From positions 49,771-113,770 of the forward strand of contig NZ_JPJG01000014.1 in assembly GCF_000765235.1 (NCBI RefSeq): 64,000 bases of DNA. Direction: 5' to 3'. Shown here one piece after another: positions 7,213-15,910 of this stretch (its first letter is position 1; every line of letters starts with the position of its first letter). The position numbers and the translations under genes were made by a program. The DNA comes from Oscillibacter sp. ER4. Lineage in GTDB: Bacteria > Bacillota > Clostridia > Oscillospirales > Oscillospiraceae. The notes under the pieces are model-generated. The model saw nothing but the letters and a program-made list of their open reading frames with translations. It searched no databases and was not told the DNA's origin.

Positions 7213-8040
7213 ATGGCTCTTCCCCAGCTTTTCTCCATCGGCGAAATGGCAAAAATTTTCCATCTCAGCGTGAGCAGCCTGCGCCACTACGAGGCGCTCG
7301 GCCTTGTTACGCCGGAATACGTCGACCCGTCGACGAATTACCGCTACTACAGCGTCCGCCAGTTTGAGCCGCTCAACACCATCCGGTATCTGCGCGCGAT
7401 GGACATGCCGCTCACCGAGATCGCTGATTTTCTGCAAAACCGCGACGTGGAGACGATCGAAGAAAAGCTGCGCGCGCAGAAGGCCGCCGTCGTACAGAAG
7501 CAAAAGGAGCTCAAGCGCATCGAGCGCAAGCTCGACGCGCGCCTTAGCCAGCTCCAAGATGTGCGGCATGCGCCGCTCGGCGAGATCACGCTCATCCATT
7601 CGCCCGCGCTTCGCCTTTTCTGGATCGACACGGCGCTGACCGCGCCGGACTACTCCGCGCTCGAGCTCTCCACGAGCCGTCTTGCCGCCGCGCAGGCCGA
7701 AGCGCTGGTCTTCCTCGGCAAGGTCGGCTTCAGCGTATCGCAGGAGCACTTGAACGATGGCAGCTTTGGGCAGTACGACGGCGAATTTCTCGTGCTTGAC
7801 GAGGCCGACCGCTTTGCGGGCGACGTCATTGATCTGCCCGCTTCGCTCTGCGCATGCGTGCGCTTCCGCGGACACCACGCCGAGTCGCCCGCGCAGTACC
7901 GCCGCTTGATGCAGTTCATCCGCGAGGAAGGCTACACCGCCGCCGGATTTTCGCGCGAGATTACAGTCATCGACTACGGCTTCACGACCGACACGGAAAA
8001 GTTCGTCACTGAAATCATGATCCCCCTGCAAAAGGTATAA
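7213..8040 (+). CDS. MerR family regulator with GyrI-like effector domain
   Basis: A 275-residue transcription activator. Residues 5-75 form the MerR winged helix (FSIGEMAKIFHLSVSSLRHY, then EALGLVTPEYVDPSTNYRYY). A coiled coil follows at about 80-120 (AVVQKQKELKRIERKLDA). The remaining 150 residues look like a GyrI/BmrR-type ligand-binding domain, which binds diverse hydrophobic cations. Its ATG abuts the MATE stop, with AGGAGG inside the end of the MATE gene, so translation is coupled. Together with the 19-bp-spacer promoter at 5804 this is a self-contained sensor-exporter unit resembling bmr-bmrR in logic. Ligand unknown. Confidence 0.92.
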   Translation: MALPQLFSIGEMAKIFHLSVSSLRHYEALGLVTPEYVDPSTNYRYYSVRQFEPLNTIRYLRAMDMPLTEIADFLQNRDVETIEEKLRAQKAAVVQKQKELKRIERKLDARLSQLQDVRHAPLGEITLIHSPALRLFWIDTALTAPDYSALELSTSRLAAAQAEALVFLGKVGFSVSQEHLNDGSFGQYDGEFLVLDEADRFAGDVIDLPASLCACVRFRGHHAESPAQYRRLMQFIREEGYTAAGFSREITVIDYGFTTDTEKFVTEIMIPLQKV

Positions 8041-8076
8041 AAAAAGTTCCCGCGTATAAACGTGGGAACTTTTTTT
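8041..8076. terminator. Bidirectional terminator between merR and mog
   Basis: AAAAAGTTCCC...GGGAACTTTTTTT stem-loop with T runs on both strands, between the converging merR (+) and mog (-) genes. Confidence 0.9.
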
Positions 8077-8087
8077 ATACTTTTTAC

Positions 8088-8567
8088 TCAATGCCCGCCG
8101 CCGGCGATCATCTTGAGGGCGTGGTCAAGCGCGCCGAGCACGGCGCTCAGGTTTTCGCGCGCAGCCTTTTCCGAGCCGGGGAGGTTCAGGATGAGGCTGT
8201 TTCTTCTCGTGCCGGCCACGGCGCGGGAAAGCATCGCGCGCGGCGTGATCTGCAAGCTGTAATAGATCATCGCCTGCGGGATCGCGGGAATTTCGCGCTC
8301 GAGCACGGCGCGCGTCGCCTCGGGCGTCACGTCACGGGGAGATAAGCCCGTGCCGCCGCTCGTGATGACAAGGCCGCAGTGCTTTTCATCCACGCAGGAG
8401 ATGAGCTCTTCGCTGATCTTCTCCTGTTCGTCCGGCACGATGGACGTGTACACAACCTCGTAGCCAGCCTCCTTCAGCATCGCGGCCACAGCGGGGCCGC
8501 TCTTGTCCTCGTACACGCCCGCGGACGCGCGGTCGCTCACGGTGATGACTGCCGCCTGATAGCTCAT
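8088..8567 (-). CDS. mog: MogA/MoaB-type molybdopterin adenylyltransferase
   Basis: A 159-residue stand-alone MoCF-biosynthesis domain. MogA adenylylates molybdopterin before molybdate insertion. Signatures: ITVSDRASAGVYEDKSGP at residues 8-25, TSGGTGLSPRDVTPEAT in the middle and NLPGSEKAARENL near the end. The start at 8567 (MSYQAAV) follows AAAGGCGG; upstream in-frame codons lie in the neighbouring gene. It is downstream of the radical SAM gene by 16 nt on the same strand. Together with moaA and moaC at 3.4-4.8 kb it shows that Moco genes in this genome are split among loci. Confidence 0.92.
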   Translation of the reverse strand: MSYQAAVITVSDRASAGVYEDKSGPAVAAMLKEAGYEVVYTSIVPDEQEKISEELISCVDEKHCGLVITSGGTGLSPRDVTPEATRAVLEREIPAIPQAMIYYSLQITPRAMLSRAVAGTRRNSLILNLPGSEKAARENLSAVLGALDHALKMIAGGGH

Positions 8568-8583
8568 AGCATTGCCGCCTTTC

Positions 8584-9471
8584 TCAAAAGTCGATCGTGC
8601 CCTCGCGCACGCGCAGATCATAGGGCTCGTAGACCACCTTGCGGTACGCGTCCACATCGAGCTTCACACCCGTCCAGTCGGAATGGATCTCGCCGGTCTG
8701 CTTGATGAGGATATCATAGAGGATATCGTAGGTCACGCCGTCGTCACCCGTCTCCACGATGGTGGAATAGGGCAACGTCTTATGGTAGGTCATGTGCAGG
8801 CCCTTGTAGTCGAAGTGGTAGCCGTTGCGCATGCGGCAGCCGTCGAGGCCCTTGTAGGTGAAGCGCTTTTTAAGGTCTGCCAAAATCTTGTCGCCCTCCT
8901 CCTGATAGAGGTTCTCGGGCGTCGTCTCGGTGTAGTCGTAGCGGAACTGCACGGGGATGTTGTACTTGCGCCAGCGCTCTGCGTAGTCCACAAGCTCGTC
9001 GGCGGGATAGTCCATGTACAGCACGCAGTTCACACGCTTGGGCGTTGCGATACGGGCGACGACCTCGTCGGGCGACTCCTCGACATACTTCGTCAGGTGG
9101 CGCGAGATGTTGATGCAGGTGATCTTGTCGCGATTGCGCTCGGTGAAGGCAATCATTTCCTCCGCGCTGCACCCGGGCTGCACGGGGAAGGTCGTGTTGA
9201 TATAGACCTTGTGGGTCGTGGGGATGGCGTCGAGCATGCGCTGGAGCGCTTTTAAGTTGGCAAACGGCTCGCCGCCGGTGAAAACAAAGTCGCAGCGCGG
9301 CGTGATCTCGTCCATCACGGCGATGCTCTTGAGGATCGCCTCCACGCTGAAGCCCTCAGCATGGGCGTATTCCTGCTTGTTCACGCAAAACGGGCAGTGG
9401 TTCCGGCAATCGTAGGGTACAAAGATCGTTACCGTCGCGCCGCCCTCGCGCGTCTTGTAGGGATGAGTCAT
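8584..9471 (-). CDS. Radical SAM protein of unknown specificity, paired with mog
   Basis: A 295-residue radical SAM enzyme with CRNHCPFC (CX3CX2C) at residues 22-29, preceded by VTIFVPYDCR, and the glycine-rich VFTGGEPFANLKAL that contacts SAM. The C-terminal part lacks an obvious SPASM-type second cluster but has isolated cysteines (LDGCRMRNGYHFDYKGLHMT). The reaction is not recognisable. It is followed after 16 nt by mog, so a link to molybdenum or pterin metabolism is suggested by context only. A TATAGA -10-like box near 9505 may serve as its promoter. Confidence 0.8.
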   Translation of the reverse strand: MTHPYKTREGGATVTIFVPYDCRNHCPFCVNKQEYAHAEGFSVEAILKSIAVMDEITPRCDFVFTGGEPFANLKALQRMLDAIPTTHKVYINTTFPVQPGCSAEEMIAFTERNRDKITCINISRHLTKYVEESPDEVVARIATPKRVNCVLYMDYPADELVDYAERWRKYNIPVQFRYDYTETTPENLYQEEGDKILADLKKRFTYKGLDGCRMRNGYHFDYKGLHMTYHKTLPYSTIVETGDDGVTYDILYDILIKQTGEIHSDWTGVKLDVDAYRKVVYEPYDLRVREGTIDF

Positions 9472-9561
9472 TGGTTCTTGTCCGTCCTCTGTTAAAATTC
9501 TATAATGAAAATAGTTTACTCTGAAATATGCAGGATTGCAAGCGATCTTCTGACAGTTTTC

Positions 9562-10116
9562 TCATTTTGTCGGACATTGCTTTTCCTCGCGCAGAAGAGC
9601 GCGCACATAGTCGAACGCCGCGTCCTCGCCCTGCTCCTTGAGTACGAGCAGCATCTTGCCGATGAGCTCGCCGGTCTCGGGATGGATGAGGATATGGCCG
9701 CGCGACTTTTCGTAGTAGTCGTAGGCCGAGGCGTCGGTATATTTGTCGCCCTGATAGACCTTGCAGGCGGCAATGCGGTCGCAGAACATTTCGGCTACAT
9801 ATTTGAGCGGCATTTTGCACCCGCCCATGTAGACCTTGCCGTCGTCGGCAATACAGTAGTCGATCCAGTATTCAAAGTGGTGGCGGTTGCGCCCCTTGTG
9901 GTGGAGCCACGCAAGGCTCACGCCGTTTTCGCGCCGCTCGGCGTCGTTCGGGCTGCGGTAGCCCTGATAATACTTGACGCCGCGCCAGAATTCCGAGGGG
10001 CTGTATTTGCTCAGGTCATGCGTTAACCCCTGATAGTACAGGCCGAGGCGAAAACAGTATTGCCGCACCAGATGGCGATGATGCGTGATGGTTTTAAAGT
10101 GCTCGATGGCGCGCAT
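9562..10116 (-). CDS. DUF5662 family protein
   Basis: A 184-residue protein of a family common in clostridia and their phages, without a known function. It begins AIEHFKTITHHRHLVRQYC and carries many conserved histidines (GLTHDLSKYSPSEFW, LAWLHHKGRNRHHFEYW) and acidic residues (MFCDRIAACKVY). This pattern recalls HD-type metal-dependent phosphohydrolases, but that is my inference. GGGAGG precedes the start codon. It appears monocistronic; the neighbours give no functional hint. Confidence 0.8.
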   Translation of the reverse strand: MRAIEHFKTITHHRHLVRQYCFRLGLYYQGLTHDLSKYSPSEFWRGVKYYQGYRSPNDAERRENGVSLAWLHHKGRNRHHFEYWIDYCIADDGKVYMGGCKMPLKYVAEMFCDRIAACKVYQGDKYTDASAYDYYEKSRGHILIHPETGELIGKMLLVLKEQGEDAAFDYVRALLREEKQCPTK

Positions 10117-10317
10117 ACGGACACCTCCCTGCGTATTCCGGCAGGCCGCCCGCCGCGGTTCGCCGCTTTCCCGCGCGCGTATGTTTCCGTTTGAAGTAAT
10201 ACATGCACAGTTATTGAAATTTTATATCAAATCAGCAGAAAATGCAATAAGGTATTTTTGCAAATAAATTGCGCAAAATGAGCACCAAGGGCGGCAAGTC
10301 CCCTGCCCTTTTGTCTC

Positions 10318-10352
10318 CTCCGCGCGGGAATGGAAAATATTCCCGCGCGGAG
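10318..10352. other. Perfect 14-bp hairpin in the gap before the spore protein gene
   Basis: CTCCGCGCGGGAAT (10318-10331), 7-nt A-rich loop, ATTCCCGCGCGGAG (10339-10352). No T run follows on either strand, so it is not an obvious terminator. It lies between the DUF5662 and spore-protein genes; the role is unknown. Confidence 0.5.
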
Positions 10353-10407
10353 CGAGCGTGCCGGAAGGCTTTGCAGAATATCTTCTGTCATTTCGTCCAT
10401 CACAGCA

Positions 10408-10438
10408 AAAAGGGCACGGCCTGTTGGCCGCGCCCTTT
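10408..10438 (-). terminator. Terminator of the spore protein gene
   Basis: AAAGGGC...GCCCTTT hairpin with inner GGCC pairing; the minus strand continues into TTTTTG. It lies 27 nt beyond the stop codon. Confidence 0.8.
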
Positions 10439-10464
10439 GTCTGCGATTTGCGAAAGAGCCTTTT

Positions 10465-10662
10465 TTACAGGTTCTTCTCGTAGCTCTCGATCATCTTTTT
10501 AACCATCTGGCCGCCGACAGAGCCAGCCTCGCGGGAGGTCAGATCGCCGTTGTAGCCCTGCTTGAGGTTGACGCCGACCTCGCTGGCGGCTTCCATCTTG
10601 AACTTGTTCATAGCGGCCTTGGCCTCGGGGATGTTGAGCTTGTTGCTGTTCTTGCTGGACAT
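10465..10662 (-). CDS. Alpha/beta-type small acid-soluble spore protein (SASP)
   Basis: A 65-residue DNA-coating protein made in the forespore, which protects spore DNA from UV and heat. Family signs are KLNIPEAKAAMNKFKMEAAS, the germination-protease site region EVGVNLKQGYNG, and the very conserved SREAGSVGGQMVKKMIESYE. Length is typical (60-75). AAGGAG precedes the start. A clear sigma-G promoter was not found by eye. The gene shows the organism belongs to an endospore-forming lineage. Confidence 0.95.
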   Translation of the reverse strand: MSSKNSNKLNIPEAKAAMNKFKMEAASEVGVNLKQGYNGDLTSREAGSVGGQMVKKMIESYEKNL

Positions 10663-10821
10663 AATGATTTTCTCCTTTTCCTACAATTGTTTTTGGTTTC
10701 ACCTGTTTGAAAGAGTTTTGCTGTTTGGGTATCGCAAGGGTAGTTTGACTCATAAAAAATCGGATATGCAGTTTTTCTGCTGGTAAGTTTTATCAGCGCT
10801 TCTTCGCGCACGAACGCTGAT

Positions 10822-10850
10822 TTGACAATCGCTTTTCTTTCCTCTATAAT
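10822..10850 (+). promoter_or_regulatory. Consensus promoter of the TIGR04255 gene
   Basis: Exact TTGACA (10822-10827), 17-nt spacer, exact TATAAT (10845-10850); start codon 40 nt downstream. One of the strongest housekeeping-type promoters in the window. Confidence 0.88.
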
Positions 10851-10889
10851 TTATAATCAAAATTGCAACATGACGGAGGTATTTACGTT

Positions 10890-11678
10890 ATGATCTCTTC
10901 CGATAACCGCCGCTACGCCTACGGCAAATCTCAGCTCATCGAAGTCATCTGCCAGCTGCGCTTCCCCACCATTCTCTCGATCGACACGCGCGAGCCCGCC
11001 GACTTTCAGGAGACCGTGCGCGCGGCGTTCCCGCGCTACCAGTGCCAGGTGGAAAAGCTGCCCGGCGTGAACGGCGCGCCCGCGCGGACGGTCAATAACC
11101 ACACGTTCATTTCCGAGGACGGCGGCTACAAGCTGAGCCTCACGAAGGACTTTATCGCCCTTTCTACCATGCGCTACACGCACTGGGAGGACTTTGCCGC
11201 CCGTCTCGACGAGCCGCTCGGCCAGTTTATCAAGATTTACCGTCCCAACTGCTTTGACCGCGTGGGGCTTCGCTTTGTGAACGCCATTTCGCGCGAGCAG
11301 CTTGGCCTCACGGGCCGCCGCTGGAACGATCTGCTCCAGCCGCCGTACCTCGGCATTCTCGACGAGGACGACGTGGACGAGGCAAGCGTCGCCAAGTGCT
11401 CGGTCGACGTCGAGCGCAAGCTCGATGCGCTCGCGGCGCTCAAGCTGCACGCGGGCCCAGGCTTTGTCCAGCGCAACATCCGCAGCGGCAATCAGGTTCA
11501 GCAGGTACAAGAAAAGGAAGTGCGCTTCATCTTCGATCAGGATGTGTACTCCACCGGCAAAGTGAAGGTCGCCGCCGTGGCGGAAACGCTCAACGCCCTG
11601 CACGCACACTCCGACAGCGTCTTTTCCGACGCGATCACCACCGTGCTCCACGACGCGATGGAGCCGGAATATCTGTAA
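10890..11678 (+). CDS. TIGR04255 family protein (sporadically distributed, function unknown)
   Basis: A 262-residue soluble protein. The layout matches TIGR04255: an N-terminal strand-rich part with LIEVICQLRFPTI, a central GYKLSLTKDFIALSTMRYTHWEDF, then IYRPNCFDRVGLRFVNAI, and an acidic C-terminal end (HAHSDSVFSDAITTVLHDAM) with a bulky terminal region. No catalytic motif is evident and the family has no established role; its patchy distribution suggests accessory function. The start at 10890 has GGAGG ten bases upstream. It has its own consensus promoter, and the following membrane-protein gene, 19 nt away, may be co-transcribed. Confidence 0.8.
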   Translation: MISSDNRRYAYGKSQLIEVICQLRFPTILSIDTREPADFQETVRAAFPRYQCQVEKLPGVNGAPARTVNNHTFISEDGGYKLSLTKDFIALSTMRYTHWEDFAARLDEPLGQFIKIYRPNCFDRVGLRFVNAISREQLGLTGRRWNDLLQPPYLGILDEDDVDEASVAKCSVDVERKLDALAALKLHAGPGFVQRNIRSGNQVQQVQEKEVRFIFDQDVYSTGKVKVAAVAETLNALHAHSDSVFSDAITTVLHDAMEPEYL

Positions 11679-11697
11679 AAGCGATGTGAAGTAAATT

Positions 11698-12222
11698 TTG
11701 GCAAAGAAAACACATGAACTGGCGCTGTGCGGCGTACTGTGCGCGCTCGCGGTCGCCTTCCTCTGGCTCAGCGGCGTCATTCCGCTCTCGACCTACGCCT
11801 GGCCGATCCTCGCATCGACTACGCTTTTGCCCGCGCGCGAGGAATGCCGCAAAAGCTACGCATGGAGCTGCTTTGCCGCGGCGGCGGTCTTGGGACTTCT
11901 TCTCTGCGCGGATAAGGAAGCGGCCCTCGTTTTTTGCTTTCTCGGCTATTATCCCCTCGTGAAGCCGAATCTTGACGCGATCTCGCCCAAAGCGCTGCGG
12001 CTTCTGGCGAAGCTCGGTCTCTGCGCCGTGAGCATGGGCGTCATGTACGCGCTCATCATCTTTGTCTTTAAGCTCCCCGCCGTGGTGCAGGAGTTTTCCG
12101 AGAGCGCAGCGTGGCTGCTGTGGGCGACGGCGGCGATGGGGCTGCTGCTCTTTTTCGTCTACGATCTGCTCATCGACCGGCTGGCGGTCGTCTATCGCCG
12201 CCGCCGTGGTAAAAAGGCATAA
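11698..12222 (+). CDS. Small integral membrane protein, function unknown
   Basis: A 174-residue hydrophobic protein with about five predicted membrane helices (LCGVLCALAVAFLWLSGVI, AAAAVLGLLLC, LVFCFLGYYPLV, LLAKLGLCAVSMGVMYALI, LLWATAAMGLLLFFVYDLLI) and a basic C-terminal tail (RRRRGKKA). The start is a TTG at 11698 with only a weak ribosome site, 19 nt after the TIGR04255 gene; no in-frame ATG gives a complete first helix. The size and helix pattern resemble ECF-type S components, but no family motif convinces me. Confidence 0.72.
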   Translation: MAKKTHELALCGVLCALAVAFLWLSGVIPLSTYAWPILASTTLLPAREECRKSYAWSCFAAAAVLGLLLCADKEAALVFCFLGYYPLVKPNLDAISPKALRLLAKLGLCAVSMGVMYALIIFVFKLPAVVQEFSESAAWLLWATAAMGLLLFFVYDLLIDRLAVVYRRRRGKKA

Positions 12223-12265
12223 ATTTCGGCACTTTTTGTTATTCATCTTACCAAAATACAGCATG

Positions 12266-12300
12266 AAAGCGCGGTTTTCCGTTGTGGAAAGCCGCGCTTT
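12266..12300. other. Stem-loop in the 290-nt leader before the ABC ATPase gene
   Basis: AAAGCGCGG (12266-12274) / CCGCGCTTT (12292-12300) with internal TTTCC/GGAAA pairing. No T run follows. Possibly the 3' end of the upstream transcript. The rest of the gap (12301-12512) holds a second GTCCTGC/GCAGGAC stem around 12473-12499, close to the ATPase start. Confidence 0.45.
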
Positions 12301-12512
12301 GCCGTATACTGAATTTGGGCAATTTTGCTCACTTCCATTCCCTCCCGCCTGCGCTACTCCACCTTTTACGTACCGCTCGCGGGAAATACAAAAGGAGGAA
12401 CGTTTTCCGCCGAACCGGCGGTGCGGCAGTGTGGAGACCTGCCGTAAAGCGGCGCGCTCAGGCGGCTGCGAGGTCCTGCATCGCGGAGGCGGCAGGACTG
12501 CGGTTCACGATT

Positions 12513-13727
<1,215 letters not shown>

Positions 13728-13784
13728 TTTTTGGAAAATTTCCCTTTTAAGGGAAGAATATTGCAGCCCAAGGGCTGCGTGAAT

Positions 13785-14286
13785 AAAGGGGGCCATTCTC
13801 TCACGTGAGAGAATGGCCCCCTTTGACCCCCAAGAGAACGCAAGGGGCGCTGCCCCTTGACCCCGACATTGCTGGTCTGGAGCTTGAAGAGCTGCACGCG
13901 CTGCGCAATCAGGTGCGGTGTACATGGCTTCGCCATGAATCCCTACGTTTCGACACATCCAGCAACCGCGCCTTACTATCGTGAGGCGCGTGTGACGTTA
14001 CGTCGGCGGCAGACTGCCTGCGGAATGCGGCATTGCTGCGCTCGCCGCATTGATTAGCACTCCGGTAGGCGGAAATTAGTCTGCACTCCTACAAGATGAG
14101 CAGAGCGGCAGCGGATAGTAGGAGCAGGTCAAATCGTATAGCAATGCTAACGCGGCAAAGCCGCGCGCAGGCAGCTGCATTCCGGAGGCACAAAGATTGT
14201 TCAAGCTCCAAACTGCCAATCTAAACCTTTCTCTTGGGGGATCTAAAGGGGGCCATTCTCTTTTGTGAAAGAGAATGGCCCCCTTT
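13785..14286. repeat. Mosaic intergenic repeat element, copy C, bounded by two inverted palindromes
   Basis: Fills most of the 612-nt gap between converging genes. The left end is a perfect 40-bp palindrome (13785-13824, arms starting AAAGGGGGCCATTCTC). The right end is a near-identical hairpin (14245-14286). Each is followed inward by CCCCCAAGAGAA and later GGAGCTTGAA, so the ends form terminal inverted repeats. The interior at 13921-14160, read in reverse, matches 63711-64000 closely (for example tcaatgcggcgagcgcagca), but without the 60-nt module found there. No gene-like frame is seen inside. Flanking DNA to 14339 shows nothing else. Confidence 0.8.
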
Positions 14287-14339
14287 GCCGTTCCCCTGCG
14301 ACGCGCAGGGAACTATATCATTCGATGGAAAGCTGATAC

Positions 14340-15779
14340 TTAATAGGCAACGCCCCAATAAATATCAGTAGTGCACTCTTTGCCGCAGCAGACGCACTTG
14401 CCGGTGGTGCCGCTCTGCTTGAGGGGCATGCAGCGGGAGGAAACGCCCGCCTGTTCCTTCATCTTGAGCTCACACTCGAGGTTGCCGCACCACTTGGTGC
14501 GAGCGAAGCCGCCGCGGCCGGAGGCCATCGCCTTAACCTCGTCGATGGTTTTAAGATCAAACGTGTTGTCTTCCAGATTCTTTTCCGCCACGGCGTACAT
14601 GTTGTCATGGATGGCGTCAAGCAGCGCCTTGATCTCGTCAACGATCCCCTCGATCTTGGCCGTGACCTTTTCGCCGTTGTCGCGGCGGACGAGGCAGCAG
14701 TTGCCCTCGGCCAGGTCGCGGGGACCGAGCTCGAGGCGGATGGGCACGCCGCGCATCTCGTACTCAGCGCACTTCCAGCCCATAGACTGGTCGCTGTCGT
14801 CCAGCTTGACGCGGACGTCGGCGGCGATGAGGTCCGCCATCACGCTCTTGGCGGTCTCGAGCACCTCGGGATTCTTATGCGCGGCGATGGGCACGATGAC
14901 GACCTGCGTGGGCGCGATGCGCGGGGGCAGGACAAGGCCGTTGTTGTCGCCGTGGGTCATGATGACCGCGCCGATCATGCGCGTGGTGGAGCCCCAGGAC
15001 GTCTGGAACGGGTACTGGAGCTTGTTGTCGCGGCCGGTGAAGGTCACGTCATAGGCGCGGGAGAACTTATCGCCAAAGTAGTGGCTCGTCGCACCCTGAA
15101 GCGCCTTGCGGTCCTTCATCATGCACTCGACGGTATAGGTCGCCTCGGCGCCCGCGAACTTCTCCTTCTCGGTCTTGCGGCCGGGGACGACGGGGATGGC
15201 GAGCACGTGGCGGAAGAAGTCGGCGTAGCAGTTGAGCTGCTGCATCGTCTCGGCCTGCGCCTCCTCGGCGGTCTCGTGGATGGTGTGGCCCTCCTGCCAC
15301 CAGAACTCGCGCGAACGCAGGAACGGGCGGGTGGTCTTCTCCCAGCGGATGACGGAGCACCACTGGTTGTAGAGCATCGGCAGCTGGCGGTAGGTCTGCA
15401 ATACGCGGGACCAGTGGTCGCAGAACATCGTCTCGGACGTGGGGCGGAAGGCAAGGCGCTCTTCGAGCTTCTCGCTGCCGCCCATCGTGACCCACGCGAC
15501 CTCGGGCGCGAAGCCGTTGACGAGCTCGCTCTCTTTCTTGAGCAGGCTCTCAGGGATCAGAACGGGCATCGCCACGTTCTCGTGTCCGGTCTTTTTAAAC
15601 TCCGCGTCCATCAAACGCTGCATATTCTCCCAGATGGCGAAGCCATAGGGGCGCAGGATAGTAAAGCCCTTGACGCTGGCATACTCAACAAGCTCCGCCT
15701 TGCGGCAGATGTCGGTATACCATTGGGCGAAATCGTCTTCCAGATTCGTGATCTGTTCTACCTTTTTATCTTTTGCCAT
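14340..15779 (-). CDS. proS: Prolyl-tRNA synthetase, archaeal/eukaryal type
   Basis: Charges tRNA-Pro. The 479-residue protein is the short class II form lacking the bacterial INS editing domain. Seen are motif 2 region RSREFWWQEGHTIH, the motif 1 area LIPESLLKKESELVNGFAPE, motif 3-like MRGVPIRLELGPRDL, and the C-terminal zinc-binding region with cysteines in KWCGNLECE and TGKCVCCGKECTTD, ending in the family-typical terminal tyrosine. This ProS type is widespread in Firmicutes of the clostridial clusters. The start at 15779 (MAKDKK) has GGGAG upstream. It sits next to a histidine-kinase gene whose terminator lies between them. Confidence 0.95.
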   Translation of the reverse strand: MAKDKKVEQITNLEDDFAQWYTDICRKAELVEYASVKGFTILRPYGFAIWENMQRLMDAEFKKTGHENVAMPVLIPESLLKKESELVNGFAPEVAWVTMGGSEKLEERLAFRPTSETMFCDHWSRVLQTYRQLPMLYNQWCSVIRWEKTTRPFLRSREFWWQEGHTIHETAEEAQAETMQQLNCYADFFRHVLAIPVVPGRKTEKEKFAGAEATYTVECMMKDRKALQGATSHYFGDKFSRAYDVTFTGRDNKLQYPFQTSWGSTTRMIGAVIMTHGDNNGLVLPPRIAPTQVVIVPIAAHKNPEVLETAKSVMADLIAADVRVKLDDSDQSMGWKCAEYEMRGVPIRLELGPRDLAEGNCCLVRRDNGEKVTAKIEGIVDEIKALLDAIHDNMYAVAEKNLEDNTFDLKTIDEVKAMASGRGGFARTKWCGNLECELKMKEQAGVSSRCMPLKQSGTTGKCVCCGKECTTDIYWGVAY

Positions 15780-15864
15780 GTTTATGTTCTCCCTCAGTTT
15801 CAGGATAGAGTTCTGAACTGTTATTGTATTGTTTTTGCGCCGAATTGTCAAGCACAGGCGCGGA

Positions 15865-15899
15865 AAAGGTGCGGAGCGGCAACGCCTTTCCGCACCTTT
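15865..15899 (-). terminator. Terminator of the two-component operon
   Basis: AAAGGTGCGG / CCGCACCTTT hairpin with GC-rich centre, just beyond the histidine-kinase stop on the minus strand. Confidence 0.8.
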
Positions 15900-15910
15900 C
15901 TGTATTTTTC

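Noticed and set aside
10269..10710. Plus-strand frames across the spore-protein gene
   Set aside because: They run antisense to a clear SASP gene and through a terminator.
13785..13824. Reading the 40-bp palindrome only as a terminator of the ATPase gene
   Set aside because: It is not followed by a T run, is repeated inverted at 14245 and has counterparts at 238 and 63580 with shared flanking motifs.
13785..14286. Reading copy C as an insertion sequence
   Set aside because: No transposase-like frame is present and no target duplication could be recognised; kept only as a repeat element of unknown mechanism.
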